DNA from: Choricystis sp. odSpoLacu1
Lineage: Eukaryota; Chlorophyta; Trebouxiophyceae
NCBI GenBank assembly: GCA_958009055.1
Contig: OY253658.1
Location: 717,102 to 781,101, forward strand
Length of the DNA: 64,000 bases
Direction: 5' to 3'
In this document: positions 1 to 10,511 of the stretch, piece after piece
Layout of the letters: the number at the start of each line of letters is the position of its first letter
Position numbering within the stretch: the stretch's first letter is position 1
Notes under the pieces: generated by a model
Database searches by the model: none
What the model saw: the letters and a program-made list of their open reading frames with translations, nothing else
What the model was told of the DNA's origin: nothing
Translations under genes and position numbers: made by a program

Positions 1-2
1 AC

Positions 3-3000
3 GCGCCGCCCTTTGTCGTGCTGGTGCACGGCCCCCCGGGCGCCGGCAAAACCACTCTCATCAAAGCCCTGGTCAAACATTACACCCGGCAGAGTGTGGC
101 GGATCCGAGGGGGCCGGTCACGGTGGTGGCTGGGCGCGCACGCCGCCTCACCCTGATCGAGTGCCCCCCTGACGCCATGGGCATGCTGGACGCCGCCAAG
201 GTGGCCGACCTGGTGCTCCTGTTGATCGATGCTCACTACGGGTTTGAGATGGAGACGTTTGAGCTGCTCAACATGCTGCAGGTGTCCGGGTTTCCCAAGG
301 TGATGGGTGTTTTGACCCACCTCGACGGTTTTCGGGACGCCGCCAAACTGAAGAAAGCCAAGAAAGCGCTCAAACACAGGTTCTGGACCGAGGTCTACGC
401 CGGCGCCAAACTGTTCTACCTGTCGGGCATGCGGCATGGGTCGTACCCGCGCCGCGAGATTTTGAACCTGGCGCGCTTTATTTCCATCGTCAAGTTTAGG
501 CCGCTCACCTGGCGCTCCTCCCACGCCTACGTCCTGGCCGACCGAGTGGAGGACATCACCCCGGGTGCAGACGTGGCTGCCAACCCTGCTGTCGACCGCA
601 CAGTCGCAATCTACGGGTGGGTGCGCGGCGCGCCGCTGCGCGGCGCGACGCCGCGCGTGCACGTCCCGGGCGTCGGCGACTTTACGGCCGCCTCTCTGAC
701 CCCCTGCCCCGACCCCTGCCCCCGCCCGGGTGCTGACGCGGGGCGCCGCAAACGGCTGGGCGACCGCGACCGCCTTATCTACGCCCCCATGTCGGACGTG
801 GGGAGGCTCCTGTTTGACAAGGACGCGATGTACGTCGACATTCCAGACCACAGAGTGGCCTTCACAGACCCCACCGCAGAAGGCGCGGCCGCGCTGGCTG
901 CGTCTGCCGCCTCCACCGACGGCGTCCGCATGGTCAAAACGCTGCAGAGCGCGCCCGTGCCGGTGGATGCCGGGCTGGCGGCGTCCACGATTCGCCTGTT
1001 TGAGGGGGGCGACGCGGTCGCTGGCGGAGCGTGGGGGGAGGCGGCTGACGCGCCGCCCCAGCCGCGCGCGCGGCGCGCAGCCCCCGTCGGCACCGGCGTC
1101 GCCATCAACGCGGGGGGCGTGCTGGACTCGGACGCGAGTGATGATGGTGACGAGGATGGCGACGGTGGCGGGGACACCCAGAGCGAGAGCGGCAGCGACG
1201 GCAGCGGCGCGCCCGCGTGGGACGGCGACGACGACGACGACGACGGCGCGCCACCCTCCTCCCCCGATTCAGAGGGCCTGGGCGGCGCCGCCCGCTGGAA
1301 GGCGGCCCTGGCCGACAACGCGGCGCGGCTGTACGCGGCCCGCGGCGTGGACCTGGCGGCCGCCGTGTATGGGGGGGGCGGTGGGAGCGGTGGCGGCCGC
1401 GCCGACGCGGCCGACTCGGACTCAGACGGCGAACTCTTCACGCGCCGCGGCGCCGGCCCCGCCGGCCTGGCGCGCGGGGCAGAGGGTGGTGCGCCTGCCG
1501 CTCCACCCACCCCGCCCGCCGCGGATGACGCGGCCGCCCCCCCCCTGGATGTGAGCACTCTCCTCCGCTTTGGCGACGCGGACCGCGTCGAGGCGCTGCG
1601 GAATCGCTTCGTCACGGGCGACTGGGACGCCGCCGCCGCCCGGGGGGAGGCACGGCCCATGAGTGGCGCTGCTGATGAGGACGATGATGACGCCCCCGTG
1701 TTTGGCGACTGGGAGGATGTGGACGCTGCGGGCGGTGGCGACGGCGACGCCGCGGTGGACGCCGCGCGCGCCGCGATCGCGGCGGCTGAAGCCGAAGCCG
1801 CCGCCGAGGCCAAGGCCGCCAAAAAGGCGGCCTTTGATGCCGCCTACGATGAAGGCGGCGGTGCGGCGGGCGTGGGGGAGGGGGGCGGTGGTGGCGGCGG
1901 CGCCGCCCCCACCCCCGACGACCCCCCGCGCCGCGATGACGGCCCCAACTTTTACGATGACGCCAAAGCCGCCCTCGCCGCCCGCGCCGCCCGCACGCGG
2001 GCCGCCCTGGACGCTCTCCCCGCCCGCGAGCGGGCCGCGCTGGCGGGGGTTGCGCCCGGGACGTATGTGAAGTTGACGCTCGCGCGTGTGCCGTGCGAAC
2101 TGATGGCACACTGGTCCCCCCGCCGCCCCCTGTACGCGGGCGAGTTGACGCCCGAGGATGAGGGGCGCACCTTTCTGCAGCTGCGCTTCAAGCGGCACAG
2201 GTGGGCGCCCTGCACCCTGAAAGCGAGGGACCCGCTGGTGCTGTCGATCGGGTGGCGGCGGACGCAGTCGCTGCCGGTGTACGCGACGGAGGACGCCAAC
2301 GGCCGCCACCGCGCCCTCAAGTACACCCCCGACCACGCCCACTGCATCGCTCACGCGTACGCACCCTCTGCACCGGCAGGGACGGGCGTGCTGGCGGTGC
2401 AGGCGGGCGCGGTGCGCGCGTGCGCGTGGCGCGTGGCCGCGACGGGCGCGGTGTTGGGGGCGGACCCCGCGCCGCGCGTCGTCAAGAAGCTGAAGCTGGT
2501 GGGTGAGCCGACGACCATCCACAAACGCACCGCATTCGTGCGGGGGTTGTTCACGTCTGCGCTGGAGGCCGCCAAGTTTGAGGGGGCGGCCGTGCGCACC
2601 GCGGCGGGGCTGCGCGGCATCATCAAAAAAGCCGCGACCGACCGCGCGGCCAAAGGCTCGCCCGGCACCGTCCGCATTTCATTCGAAGACAAACCCCTGC
2701 TGTCTGACGTCGTGTTTCTGAGGGCGTGGGTGGTGGTGGACCTGCCGCGCACGTGCGTCCACGTCACCGACCTGCTGGCGCCGGCGGCGGGGGCGGGGCG
2801 CGTGCGCGGCAAGCGTGATGAAGAAGAAGGCGACGCGGCGGCGCCGACCACCCCCCCCCCCGCTGGAGCCTCCGCCCCCCCCACCGCCGCCTTTGACCCG
2901 GCGCCCTCGTTCTGGGGGGCGCGGGCAGGCTGGGTGTTTGGCACGGGGGCGCGGGGGACGGGGTACTACCGCGACGACGGCGGCGCGGGCGGCCGCCCGA

Positions 3001-3545
3001 CGCGCGGTGGAGACGCGGACGCTGCTGCTGCTGCCGCCGCTCCCGCCACTGGCGCCCCCACACCAACCCCACCCACCGACCAAGGCTGGGTCGCCGTCCG
3101 CACCGTGGCCGAGCTGCGGCGCGCGGCGGGCATCGGCGCGCCGCGCGCCAAGGACTCGCTGTACCGTGAAATCGACCGCCCGATCAAGCGCGTGTTCAAC
3201 CCGTTGGGCGTGCCCAAGTCGCTGCAGGCTGCCCTGCCCTTCAAATCCAAGCCACGCGAAGCGAGCGCGCGCAAGACCAAGAGCCTGGACCAAAAGCGCG
3301 GGGTTGTGCGCGCGCCGGGGGAGCGCGCGACTGCCACGCTCGTCTCTCAACTCAACGCCATCCGCAACGCCAAAGCCGGCAAGAGGCGGGAGAAGGAGGC
3401 GGTCAAGCGGGCCGCCCACGCGGAGCGGGTGGCGGCGGACGCTGTGTGGCGGGGGGAGCTCTTGAAAGAACGCAAGAAGGCGAGGTGGGTGGAGCAGGGG
3501 CGCGCGGAGCGAGCGGCCGACCGCAAGCGCCAGCGGCGCGAGTGA
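3..3545 (+). CDS. BMS1: BMS1 ribosome-biogenesis GTPase (5' partial)
   Basis: This is the nucleolar GTPase of the SSU processome that acts with RCL1 in early 18S rRNA maturation. The frame is open to the left window edge, so the N-terminus is missing. The first residues carry a P-loop (GPPGAGKTT, about residues 10-18 of the visible protein), followed by TLIEC (G3) and VLTHLD (G4). An AARP2CN-type domain at about residues 190-290 includes HVPGVGDF and YVDIPDH. The C-terminal BMS1/TSR1 domain at about 680-920 includes the HRW and GWRR motifs and KYTPDHAHC. A long acidic, Gly/Ala-rich low-complexity stretch separates them, and the C-terminal tail is Lys/Arg-rich. TSR1 is the related alternative, but it lacks an intact P-loop, so BMS1 is favoured. 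No frame break is visible over 3.5 kb. Confidence 0.95.
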   Translation, partial: APPFVVLVHGPPGAGKTTLIKALVKHYTRQSVADPRGPVTVVAGRARRLTLIECPPDAMGMLDAAKVADLVLLLIDAHYGFEMETFELLNMLQVSGFPKVMGVLTHLDGFRDAAKLKKAKKALKHRFWTEVYAGAKLFYLSGMRHGSYPRREILNLARFISIVKFRPLTWRSSHAYVLADRVEDITPGADVAANPAVDRTVAIYGWVRGAPLRGATPRVHVPGVGDFTAASLTPCPDPCPRPGADAGRRKRLGDRDRLIYAPMSDVGRLLFDKDAMYVDIPDHRVAFTDPTAEGAAALAASAASTDGVRMVKTLQSAPVPVDAGLAASTIRLFEGGDAVAGGAWGEAADAPPQPRARRAAPVGTGVAINAGGVLDSDASDDGDEDGDGGGDTQSESGSDGSGAPAWDGDDDDDDGAPPSSPDSEGLGGAARWKAALADNAARLYAARGVDLAAAVYGGGGGSGGGRADAADSDSDGELFTRRGAGPAGLARGAEGGAPAAPPTPPAADDAAAPPLDVSTLLRFGDADRVEALRNRFVTGDWDAAAARGEARPMSGAADEDDDDAPVFGDWEDVDAAGGGDGDAAVDAARAAIAAAEAEAAAEAKAAKKAAFDAAYDEGGGAAGVGEGGGGGGGAAPTPDDPPRRDDGPNFYDDAKAALAARAARTRAALDALPARERAALAGVAPGTYVKLTLARVPCELMAHWSPRRPLYAGELTPEDEGRTFLQLRFKRHRWAPCTLKARDPLVLSIGWRRTQSLPVYATEDANGRHRALKYTPDHAHCIAHAYAPSAPAGTGVLAVQAGAVRACAWRVAATGAVLGADPAPRVVKKLKLVGEPTTIHKRTAFVRGLFTSALEAAKFEGAAVRTAAGLRGIIKKAATDRAAKGSPGTVRISFEDKPLLSDVVFLRAWVVVDLPRTCVHVTDLLAPAAGAGRVRGKRDEEEGDAAAPTTPPPAGASAPPTAAFDPAPSFWGARAGWVFGTGARGTGYYRDDGGAGGRPTRGGDADAAAAAAAPATGAPTPTPPTDQGWVAVRTVAELRRAAGIGAPRAKDSLYREIDRPIKRVFNPLGVPKSLQAALPFKSKPREASARKTKSLDQKRGVVRAPGERATATLVSQLNAIRNAKAGKRREKEAVKRAAHAERVAADAVWRGELLKERKKARWVEQGRAERAADRKRQRRE

Positions 3546-3681
3546 GAGACACAGAGAGAGAATGGCGTGTGAGTGCGCGTTTTTGTTTTGCTGGTACTCT
3601 GCATGATTTTGTTGTTCATTGGTGTGCTGGCGTCATGTGCATGCACACGGGGGCGTTGAGAAAAAAAAAAGGGGGGTTCTT

Positions 3682-4758
3682 TCACGCCGCGCTCGCCAGC
3701 GCGGCCGCCAGCCCAACGCCCAGCGCGGCGTGCCACTTGAGCGCGTCCGCTTTCAGCGTGCGTATGGCGGGCGGACTCGCGTGATCGGCCGCCGCCCTGC
3801 GGGCCAGGGCGGCGCCCAGCGGGGCGGCCGCCAGAGACGCGAGCGCGGCGGCGGGCGGGAGGGCGCCGAGTGCCGCCGCGCCGAAAACCAGAGAGTGCAC
3901 ACACGCGACGATCGCGCCCACCGCCGCCGCCGCGCGGCGGGTGCCCAGCCTGACCACAGGAGACTGCTTGCCTGCGGCCGTGTCGCCCACCACCTGGTGA
4001 AAGTGGGAGCAGAGCAGGACGGTGGCGGTCGTCGCGCCGACGACGGTCGACGCGACGGCCACCGCGGGCGTGACGTGCATCGCCGTCGCCCCACCCACTG
4101 CCGCCGACGCCGCCAAATAAACCGCGGTCGTGGCGGCCGGCCCAAACGCGGCAAACGCGAGGGGCTCCCCCAGCCCCGCGTAGGAGAGGCGGAAGGGGGG
4201 GCCTTGGTAGACGTAGCCACAAGCGACAGCGGCGGCGAGGAGGCGCGCGGGCAGGCCATCGGCTGCGGTCGCCAACGCGGACCGCAGCAGGAGGGCGCCT
4301 GTGACCAGGGCTAGTAAAGAGGCCACATGCACGGTGCCCGCCCGCCCGCCCAGCAGGGCCACGACCGACTCGCGCTTGGCGGCGTCGACACCAGTGGTCG
4401 CGTCGAATGCATCATTTGACAGATTCAACCACCCAATGATGAGGCAGGCGCCCGCCGCCGCACGAGCCAGCATGGGTGTCGCCCAGGTGCCTGTGGACGC
4501 GGCTGCAGCCGCGCCGCCCACCAGGACGGGTATTAAAGCAACCGCGTACATCGGGGGTTTGGCAGCTGCCCACAGGAGGGAGGCTCGATCAGGCTCAGCT
4601 CCCCACCCCGCGTCGTCAGGCGGGGTGGCTGCGTGGGGACGGGCGGTGCGTGGTGGGCGCGTGGTGTGTCGCCTGGCGGCAGGGAGGGTTGGGCGGCAGG
4701 GTGCGGCGCGGCGCGGCGCGGCGCGCATTGGGGCGCGTGCGTGTTTAAAGGCGTGCAT
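3682..4758 (-). CDS. ABC4: 1,4-dihydroxy-2-naphthoate phytyltransferase (MenA/ABC4), plastid
   Basis: This membrane prenyltransferase of the UbiA superfamily attaches the phytyl chain to DHNA in phylloquinone (vitamin K1) synthesis for photosystem I. The single exon encodes 358 aa. About 50 N-terminal residues are rich in Arg, Ala, Pro and Thr with few acids, as in a plastid transit peptide. The first UbiA aspartate motif is present (NDAFDATTGVD, about residues 115-125), followed by KRES, a feature of the MenA group. The second conserved region contains GYVYQGPPFRLSY and later SHFHQVVGDTAAGK. Several hydrophobic helices run through the protein. It ends about 140 bases after BMS1 in convergent orientation. 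The start is the first in-frame ATG and gives the whole transit peptide. MenA is preferred over homogentisate phytyltransferase because of the NDAFD/KRES pattern. Confidence 0.92.
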   Translation of the reverse strand: MHAFKHARAPMRAAPRRAAPCRPTLPAARRHTTRPPRTARPHAATPPDDAGWGAEPDRASLLWAAAKPPMYAVALIPVLVGGAAAAASTGTWATPMLARAAAGACLIIGWLNLSNDAFDATTGVDAAKRESVVALLGGRAGTVHVASLLALVTGALLLRSALATAADGLPARLLAAAVACGYVYQGPPFRLSYAGLGEPLAFAAFGPAATTAVYLAASAAVGGATAMHVTPAVAVASTVVGATTATVLLCSHFHQVVGDTAAGKQSPVVRLGTRRAAAAVGAIVACVHSLVFGAAALGALPPAAALASLAAAPLGAALARRAAADHASPPAIRTLKADALKWHAALGVGLAAALASAA

Positions 4759-4976
4759 CGTCGTGTGTGTGAGTGCTGCGGCCGCCGTGGTGCGTCACGC
4801 GCGGCCGCGGGCAGCTGATGCCGGGGCCCAACCGCAAACGAGAAAGGCGTTTAACGCGGGCTCGTCTCTGTTTCGAAAATCACACTTTTCGTTGGGGGGC
4901 AATCCTTTTCCCGCCTCCCTTCCCCCCGCGTGCCAGCAACACCCACGCACACCCACCCTCCCTGCCATCGCCCCGC

Positions 4977-7352
4977 ATGGACGGCAACGCTGCCGCCGCG
5001 GGTCTGGGCGCTGCCGCCCTGGCGTCGAGCCTGGTGGCGGATCTCAAGGTGTGTGTTTCGCAATGCGTGCGCCTTGGGCTCTCTCGCCACCGCGCGCGGC
5101 GTGGGTTTGCAGGGCTCAGGTCCTCGCCACAATCACTCCGTCTCCTGCACAGGGCGGGAGGCAAGGAAACAGCGGTAACAAACGTGGAGCGCTGTTTTTG
5201 ACACCCCTCCCTCATCTTTCCCACCAGTCCACTGACCCCGCCCCCGTCGCCCGCGCCCTGACCGCCCTGGCCGACTTGTCACGCGCACGCTCCTCTTCCA
5301 TTCCTCTCACCCCCCTCCAAGACGCCTTTGTCGCGGCGGACGGGTTTGGGCCCCTCGTGTGCGCGCTGGACTCGGCCCTCGGCCGCGCGTCGGCCGCGGG
5401 CGCCTCTCCCGCCGCCTCCCCCGCCACCGCGGCCTCCGCATGCGATGCACTGGCCCTGCTAACTCGTGGCCACGCTGGCGCCGCTGAAGCCGCCCGCACC
5501 GCGGGCGCCCTGCCTGCGCTGGCGGCTGTGTTGGACTCCGCCGCCCGCCGCCGCGCCCCGCCCCCCCCCCTCCGCCCTGCGCTGTGCAGCCGCCCTCGTG
5601 GCCCGTGGAGGCGGTGAAGCCGCCACCGAGCTGGTGGCGGCGGGCGGGGTGCACGCTGCTGCAGCTCTGCTGGCGAGTGGGGAAGGGGAGGCTGCTGCCG
5701 ACGCGGCAGCGCTGTTGGCGTCCGCGGCCGCCACCTCCCGCCTCGCCACGCGGGCCGCCCTGGCGGCCGCCACCCCCGCCCTGGTGGCCTTGCTGGATGG
5801 GGGTGCCCCTCTCACTGCCTGTCATGCGATTGACGTGCTGGACGCCGCCCTGGCCGGGGGGGACGGGCGCGCGGCCGCGCGCGCTCTCGCGCGCAGCGGC
5901 GGCCTGGCCGCCTTGTTAGATGCACTCACCGGCCCCCAAGGCCTGGCCGTTCGTGCTGCCACCGTGTTGGCGGACCTGGCGGCTGCCTCCCCGCCCGCCG
6001 CGGCCGCGGTACGGGCGGCTGCCACGCCGCGGCACGTGGTGGCAGCCGCGCGCGCGCGTGCACTCGCACCGCTGGCGGCCGCCCTGTTTGCGCCAGACGG
6101 CTCCACTGATGCGGCGGGGCTGGCACTGCTCGTCGCTGCCCGCTGCGTGCCCGCCGTGCTGGCTGCGGGTGGTTTCGCCGCCGCCGCCGTCGTTCGCGCC
6201 GCTGCCGGCGACGCGGGCGCCGCGCTGCTGGCCAACGCGCCCGACGCGCCAGCCGCCGCCCTGGCGGCCGCGTCCCTGCTGGTCGCCGCCCCTCCCGTGG
6301 CGGCCGCGTTGACGCGGCCGGGCGCGTTGAACGCGGTGGTGGGGGACGCTATGCGCGAGAGCGCGGCCGCGGTGCGTGACGACGCCACCCCACGCCCCGC
6401 CACCGACGCCCTGCTGGCCATCGTGGCGGCGACACCGCCTCTGGCGGCGGTGTCGGCACTGCCAGCGCTGCCTCCGCCCTCCCCCGACCCCCGCCCGCCC
6501 ACGGGGGACTTGGTGTTTGTGTGCGGCAGTTCGCGCGTGGCCGCGCCAGCGGCTCCCCTGGCCGCCGCGTCAGCCGCGGTGGCGGCCACCCTGGCTCGGC
6601 TAGGAGCCGCTGCCGCCGCCCGGGCGGCGGTCGTGCTGCCGGACGCGGGGCTGGGGGAGGCGCGCGCGGCGCAGGTGTTTGAAAACATCGTCGTTCCGTT
6701 TGCTGCCCACGGCGCCCGCATCCCGCCCGATGGTGCCATCCCCGCCTACGCGCTGGCGACAGCTCTGGCCATGCCAGACCTGCAGGCGGCGGCTCTGGCG
6801 GCCGCGCGGCCGGCGCTGGCCACAGACGAAGGGTGTGCCGCAGCAGTGCGCGGCGCGGCGACGGGCGCGGCCCGCCCTCCACCCCGCGACCCCCTCCTGG
6901 TGGCGGCCGCCACCGCCACCCTGGACAGGCTGCCCGAGCTGGCGACCGGTGACCGGCTGGCGCGGCTGGTGGCGGAGGCAGGGCCAGCGCTTGCCCCGGC
7001 GCTGGCGGCCGCGGCGGCCGCGCGCGTGCACGGCGCGGGGGCGCCCCGGCTGATGACGTCACCGTCAGCGGACGAGGGGAATGGTGCCACCACCAACCCC
7101 TCCCTGGGCGGCTTGGGCGACGCCCTGGTCAGCTGGGTCGCGCGCCGCGTGAGCGGGTTGAGCGTCGACGGCGGCGCCTCGGAGGCGGACTCCTCCTCAC
7201 CCTCCTCCTCCCCGCCGCCCCTGCCGCCGCCCACCGCCAGCGTGACGGTGACGGTGGCAAATGCTGCGCCTGCCGCCAAGGCGGAGATCGGGCCCGCGTC
7301 CCCCGCGCGCCTGAGCGCGCTCGACCGGTTGAGCGACGCGCTGGCGTTTTGA
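4977..7352 (+). CDS. ARM-repeat protein with C-terminal BTB-like domain (apparent frameshift)
   Basis: Exon 1 is 4977-5048 (24 codons, ending DLK). A 179-base GT-AG intron (5049-5227) leads to exon 2 at 5228 in phase 0. The protein is Ala-rich with tandem armadillo-like helices (LAALLDALTGPQGLAVRAATVL and similar units), then a C-terminal segment resembling a BTB/POZ fold (GDLVFVCGSSRVAAP, then VVLPDAG and QVFENIVVPFAAHG). ARM-BTB proteins such as ARIA/ABAP1 act as scaffolds or CUL3 adaptors; that role here is inference. The frame changes inside a run of ten Cs at 5561-5570: upstream coding is in one frame (to RRRAPPPP) and the ARM repeats continue in another (from PSALRCAAALVARG). One or two bases are probably missing or extra in the run. 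The BTB assignment is weaker than the ARM assignment. Confidence 0.75.
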
Positions 7353-7580
7353 AAGAAGAGGGAAAGTGGGAGTGTGTTTTGTGTTCGTTTTATGTGTTCA
7401 CCCGCGTGTGCTGTGTGACTGTCGCTAGCGTTTGTCGTCGTTTGCTGCTTCACTGGAGAGAGTGGGAGAGAGAAGAGGGGAAGCGAGCGAACGACGAAGA
7501 GAGGCAGAACTCGCTCTCGCTTTTGGTGTGTTGCGCACACCTCCTGCCACGCGCCCGCTCCCCACACACACACTCTCCAC

Positions 7581-8445
7581 ATGCGCCGCGTCGCCGCGAT
7601 CGTGGGCCGCCAGGTGCGGTGGTGGGAGCGCGAGAGCAGTGCCGCGGCTGGTGCCCTCGCCCCCCTGCATGAGCACGCCGTCCGCGCGCACGCCTTGGTT
7701 CCGCGCGCGTTGGCTCACTCCTCCCCGTCTGGCGCACAGGCCGCGTGTCTGTGTGTCGAAAGGGGACGCTAACGCTAGGGCGCGCGAGGCTGAAGACGCC
7801 CTGCAGAACGAAAACAACGCGCCGCGCGACCCAAAATCGCGGCGCCTGCGCCTCTCGGCCCCGCCCCACCCACCGCTCCTCGTCCCTCTCCCTCCTCCCA
7901 CACGCTCACACACCCTCTCTCTCTCACACACACACACACAGGCCCGCGCCTACGCCGCCGAGGCCGCCCCCCCGCCCGCCGCCCCCTCCGCGTCGCTCGA
8001 CTGGGACAAACTCACCTCCCTCGTCACCACGGACGAGGGGCGCCGCGAGCTGGCCTCCCTGCGCCACGCCCTGGCGGAAGGCGTGGAGAAGCTGGCTGCC
8101 CGCGGCGGCAAGGGGGGCGCCCCCGACTTTGCCGCGGCCGCTGCCACGGTCGACCCTGCCGTTCTCTCCATCCTGAAACAAGCCTACTCCGACGTCAAGC
8201 TGCCCACCCTGGACCCGGGCGCCTCGGTTGCGGCGGTCAAGGAGAGGTTTGGCCCCATCCTGGAGGCGGCTGCCTCGCTGGAGAAGGCGAGCGCGCAGCG
8301 CGCGGCGTCGCTGGAGGCTGAGATTAAGACTGTGGCCGACGACATCGCCAAGCTTGCCCGCACCACGGTGGATGAAGCGTTGGCGGCGGACCCCAAGGCG
8401 GCGGCCAAGATCGATGGCGACATTGCGCGCGGCGAGTTTTATTGA
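7581..8445 (+). CDS. ATPQ: Mitochondrial ATP synthase subunit d
   Basis: This is a peripheral-stalk subunit of the mitochondrial F1Fo ATP synthase. Exon 1 is 7581-7613 (MRRVAAIVGRQ) and exon 2 is 7942-8445; the 328-base intron ends in a CA tract and is phase 0. The 178-aa product begins with a short basic, Ala-rich leader. Conserved plant-type subunit d blocks follow: SLDWDKLTSLVTTDEGRREL, then LKQAYSDVKLP and FGPILEAAASLEKASAQ, a long amphipathic helix, and a C-terminal tail ending in an aromatic (GEFY), as in the plant FAd subunit. Length fits the family (about 165-180 aa). I infer that the leader is a mitochondrial presequence. No frame problems are seen. Confidence 0.85.
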
Positions 8446-8656
8446 GTGAAAAAGTGAGGGTGGTGTGTTTTTTTCGCACCCCCCCTCGCGCGACGTTTTC
8501 TCTTTTTTTCTCTCTTTACGACGCTCTGCCCAAATCCAAAGACCTCAGTGTGTGTGTGTGTGTGTGTGTGACCGTGTTTCCATTTTCGTTCTCGTGTGCG
8601 AACAAAAAAACAAAAAAGTCGTTTGTCTCTCATCACTCCCCAATCGCGAGAGCAAG

Positions 8657-9619
8657 ATGGTGCCAAAGCCCCGCCTCGCCCGCCCGCGGCCCGCCCTCCT
8701 CCACCGCATGGTGGGGGAGCGCCGTGGCATCCCACGCGTGTCTGCTGCCGAACCATCAGGGTCGGTCCTGTTCTTTACCCCCGGCGCGGGAGCTGCCCCC
8801 GCCCAAGTGCTGCCCGTCTCCACCGCCAGCGACCGGCCCGCCTGCCACCACGCCGCCGCCCGCGTCGGGGCTGACTCCGTGCTGGCGCTGGCTGCGCGTG
8901 CTGCAGCCGGCGGCGCCCTCACCACGCTGGCCACGGCCGCCGCGCTGGCCGCGACGGCAGGCTCCCTTGCTGACGGCGCGCGCGCGGTGGCCCTGGTCGC
9001 CCTGCCGCTGGCAGTTGGCGTGGGCGGGTGGCATGGTGCTGACAGTGCCATTGTGACCGTGCACGCGGTGGCGGCGGCGGCCTGGGAGAAGCGGGTGAGC
9101 GTTGTGCGCGCGGTTGTTGGGACGGCGGTGGTTGTCGGCGCTGCAGTGGCGGGCGCGACGGCAGCTGCGGCAGCCGTCACTGCGGCGGGCTTGGCCGTTG
9201 TGCCGCAGGCTGCATCAACGCTGGTGTCCGCGTTGACTGAGCTGCCTCTGCGCGCGCTGATCGCGCGCTCAGTCGTCGGAGACGCTCTGATCGTCGTCGC
9301 CGCCACCACCGCGCGCGGCGCGCGGTCGCCCGGGGGCGCGGCCGCGGGGGCGGCCCCCCTGTGCGCGGCGGCGGGGGCGCTGGGCATGGGGAACTCGGCT
9401 ACCGTGCTGGCGTTGAGTTTGTTGGCTGGCAACGGCGCGACTGCGGCTGCGGTCGCTCTGGGCGTGGGCGCCGCGACCGCCGCCGTCGCTGCTGGCGTTG
9501 GGTCGCTGGCCCACGGCGGCGAGGCGGCGGTCGACGCGGCCTTGGCTCATGTGCGACTGCACAGTGCGTGGACGTGGCTGGTGCACCGCGTGACGCCGCC
9601 GCGGCGGGTGGAGGAATAG
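8657..9619 (+). CDS. Hydrophobic Ala/Val-rich membrane protein, unknown function
   Basis: I do not recognise this 320-aa protein. The start is the ATG at 8657, which sits behind an A-rich/pyrimidine leader and gives a basic N-terminus (KPRLARPRP) that could be an organelle-targeting peptide. The open frame extends further upstream, but that part is low-complexity leader sequence. From about residue 70 the protein is a succession of long hydrophobic stretches made almost only of Ala, Val, Leu and Gly, separated by short polar turns such as WHGADS, WEKRVSV and HGGEAA. Perhaps six to eight membrane spans are present. The C-terminus is basic (VHRVTPPRR). No Cys-rich, nucleotide-binding or catalytic motif is visible. 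The continuous frame and periodic hydrophobicity argue for a real multi-spanning protein. Confidence 0.6.
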   Translation: MVPKPRLARPRPALLHRMVGERRGIPRVSAAEPSGSVLFFTPGAGAAPAQVLPVSTASDRPACHHAAARVGADSVLALAARAAAGGALTTLATAAALAATAGSLADGARAVALVALPLAVGVGGWHGADSAIVTVHAVAAAAWEKRVSVVRAVVGTAVVVGAAVAGATAAAAAVTAAGLAVVPQAASTLVSALTELPLRALIARSVVGDALIVVAATTARGARSPGGAAAGAAPLCAAAGALGMGNSATVLALSLLAGNGATAAAVALGVGAATAAVAAGVGSLAHGGEAAVDAALAHVRLHSAWTWLVHRVTPPRRVEE

Positions 9620-9878
9620 GTTTGATTGAAAAAAACACGCGCGTTTTGACTCGCCAACACACACACAAAAAGTCTCTCCACGCTCTCCTTTCTCCAAAGC
9701 CACCCCACACACACACAAAATGGCGTTCCGGTGTGTTCTCTCAAAGCGCGCATGATGCCCAGCCTCTGGCGGGGGCACGCGCGCGAGGGCAGCGCTGACG
9801 CGAGGGAGGGGGGGTCTCCTCTCGTCCTCACACCAAGGCCCTCTCCTCCTCCCACCCTACACACACAGCCACGACACC

Positions 9879-10434
9879 ATGGTCGACTCGTACCCCGTCG
9901 AACTGGCACACGCGTGCAGCTGGGAGCCGGTGAGAGAGAGGAGGGAGAGAGAAGAAAAGGGTGGGAATCTTCTTTGCCGCCGGTCAACGGGGAAGAGGGG
10001 CGGCCACGCTTTGCTGTGTTTCCTGCCCTCCCAACCTACCTCTCCACACCCCTCACCCTCCAGGGCGAGTCCACCGACACCCGAAAACCCTGGCGCTTCC
10101 TGCCCAAGCTGGGTGGCGGCAAGGCCGACGCCCTGGCCGCCGCGCGCACCGACGCGGAGGCCGCGCGCGGCGCGGCGCACGGCGCGGCCGTGCGCGCGGC
10201 GGCGTCCGACGCGGCGGCGGCGGACGCGGCGGGGAGGCTGGCCATGCTGCAGGTCAAGCACGAGCTGCTGATTGATATGGTGAGTGAGGGGAGGGGTGAG
10301 GGAGGAGAGGAGCGTTGGGCAAAGGGAACGACACGACGCAAGCACAAACCCATCTCTCCCCATCCCCTCCTTTCTCCCAGTGGACGCTGCGTGTCCTGGA
10401 CAACGAGCGCATGGGCGGCTGGCAGGAGCATTGA
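9879..10434 (+). CDS. Small three-exon protein, unknown function
   Basis: Three short exons (9879-9929, 10064-10279, 10381-10434) join in phase 0 through introns with GTGAG donors and CAG acceptors, giving 106 aa. The protein begins VDSYPVELAHACSWEPGES and contains TRKPWRFLPKLGGGKAD. It continues with an Ala/Asp-rich helix of about 45 residues likely to form a coiled coil, and ends WTLRVLDNERMGGWQEH. The clean splice sites, in-phase joins and conserved-looking aromatic ends support a real gene; I cannot assign a family. A TGTAA lies directly after the stop. It is tail-to-tail with the minus-strand gene at 10512. Confidence 0.6.
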
Positions 10435-10511
10435 TGTAAACGAGACACACAGAGCTTTTTTTTACATTTCTTTCTTCTGTTAAACCAAAAACAAAAACAA
10501 TCACCAACTCA

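Noticed and set aside
779..1822. 347-aa minus-strand ORF opposite BMS1, and similar long antisense ORFs throughout
   Set aside because: In very GC-rich coding DNA, shadow frames stay open by chance; these are Ala/Arg/Pro-rich with no domain.
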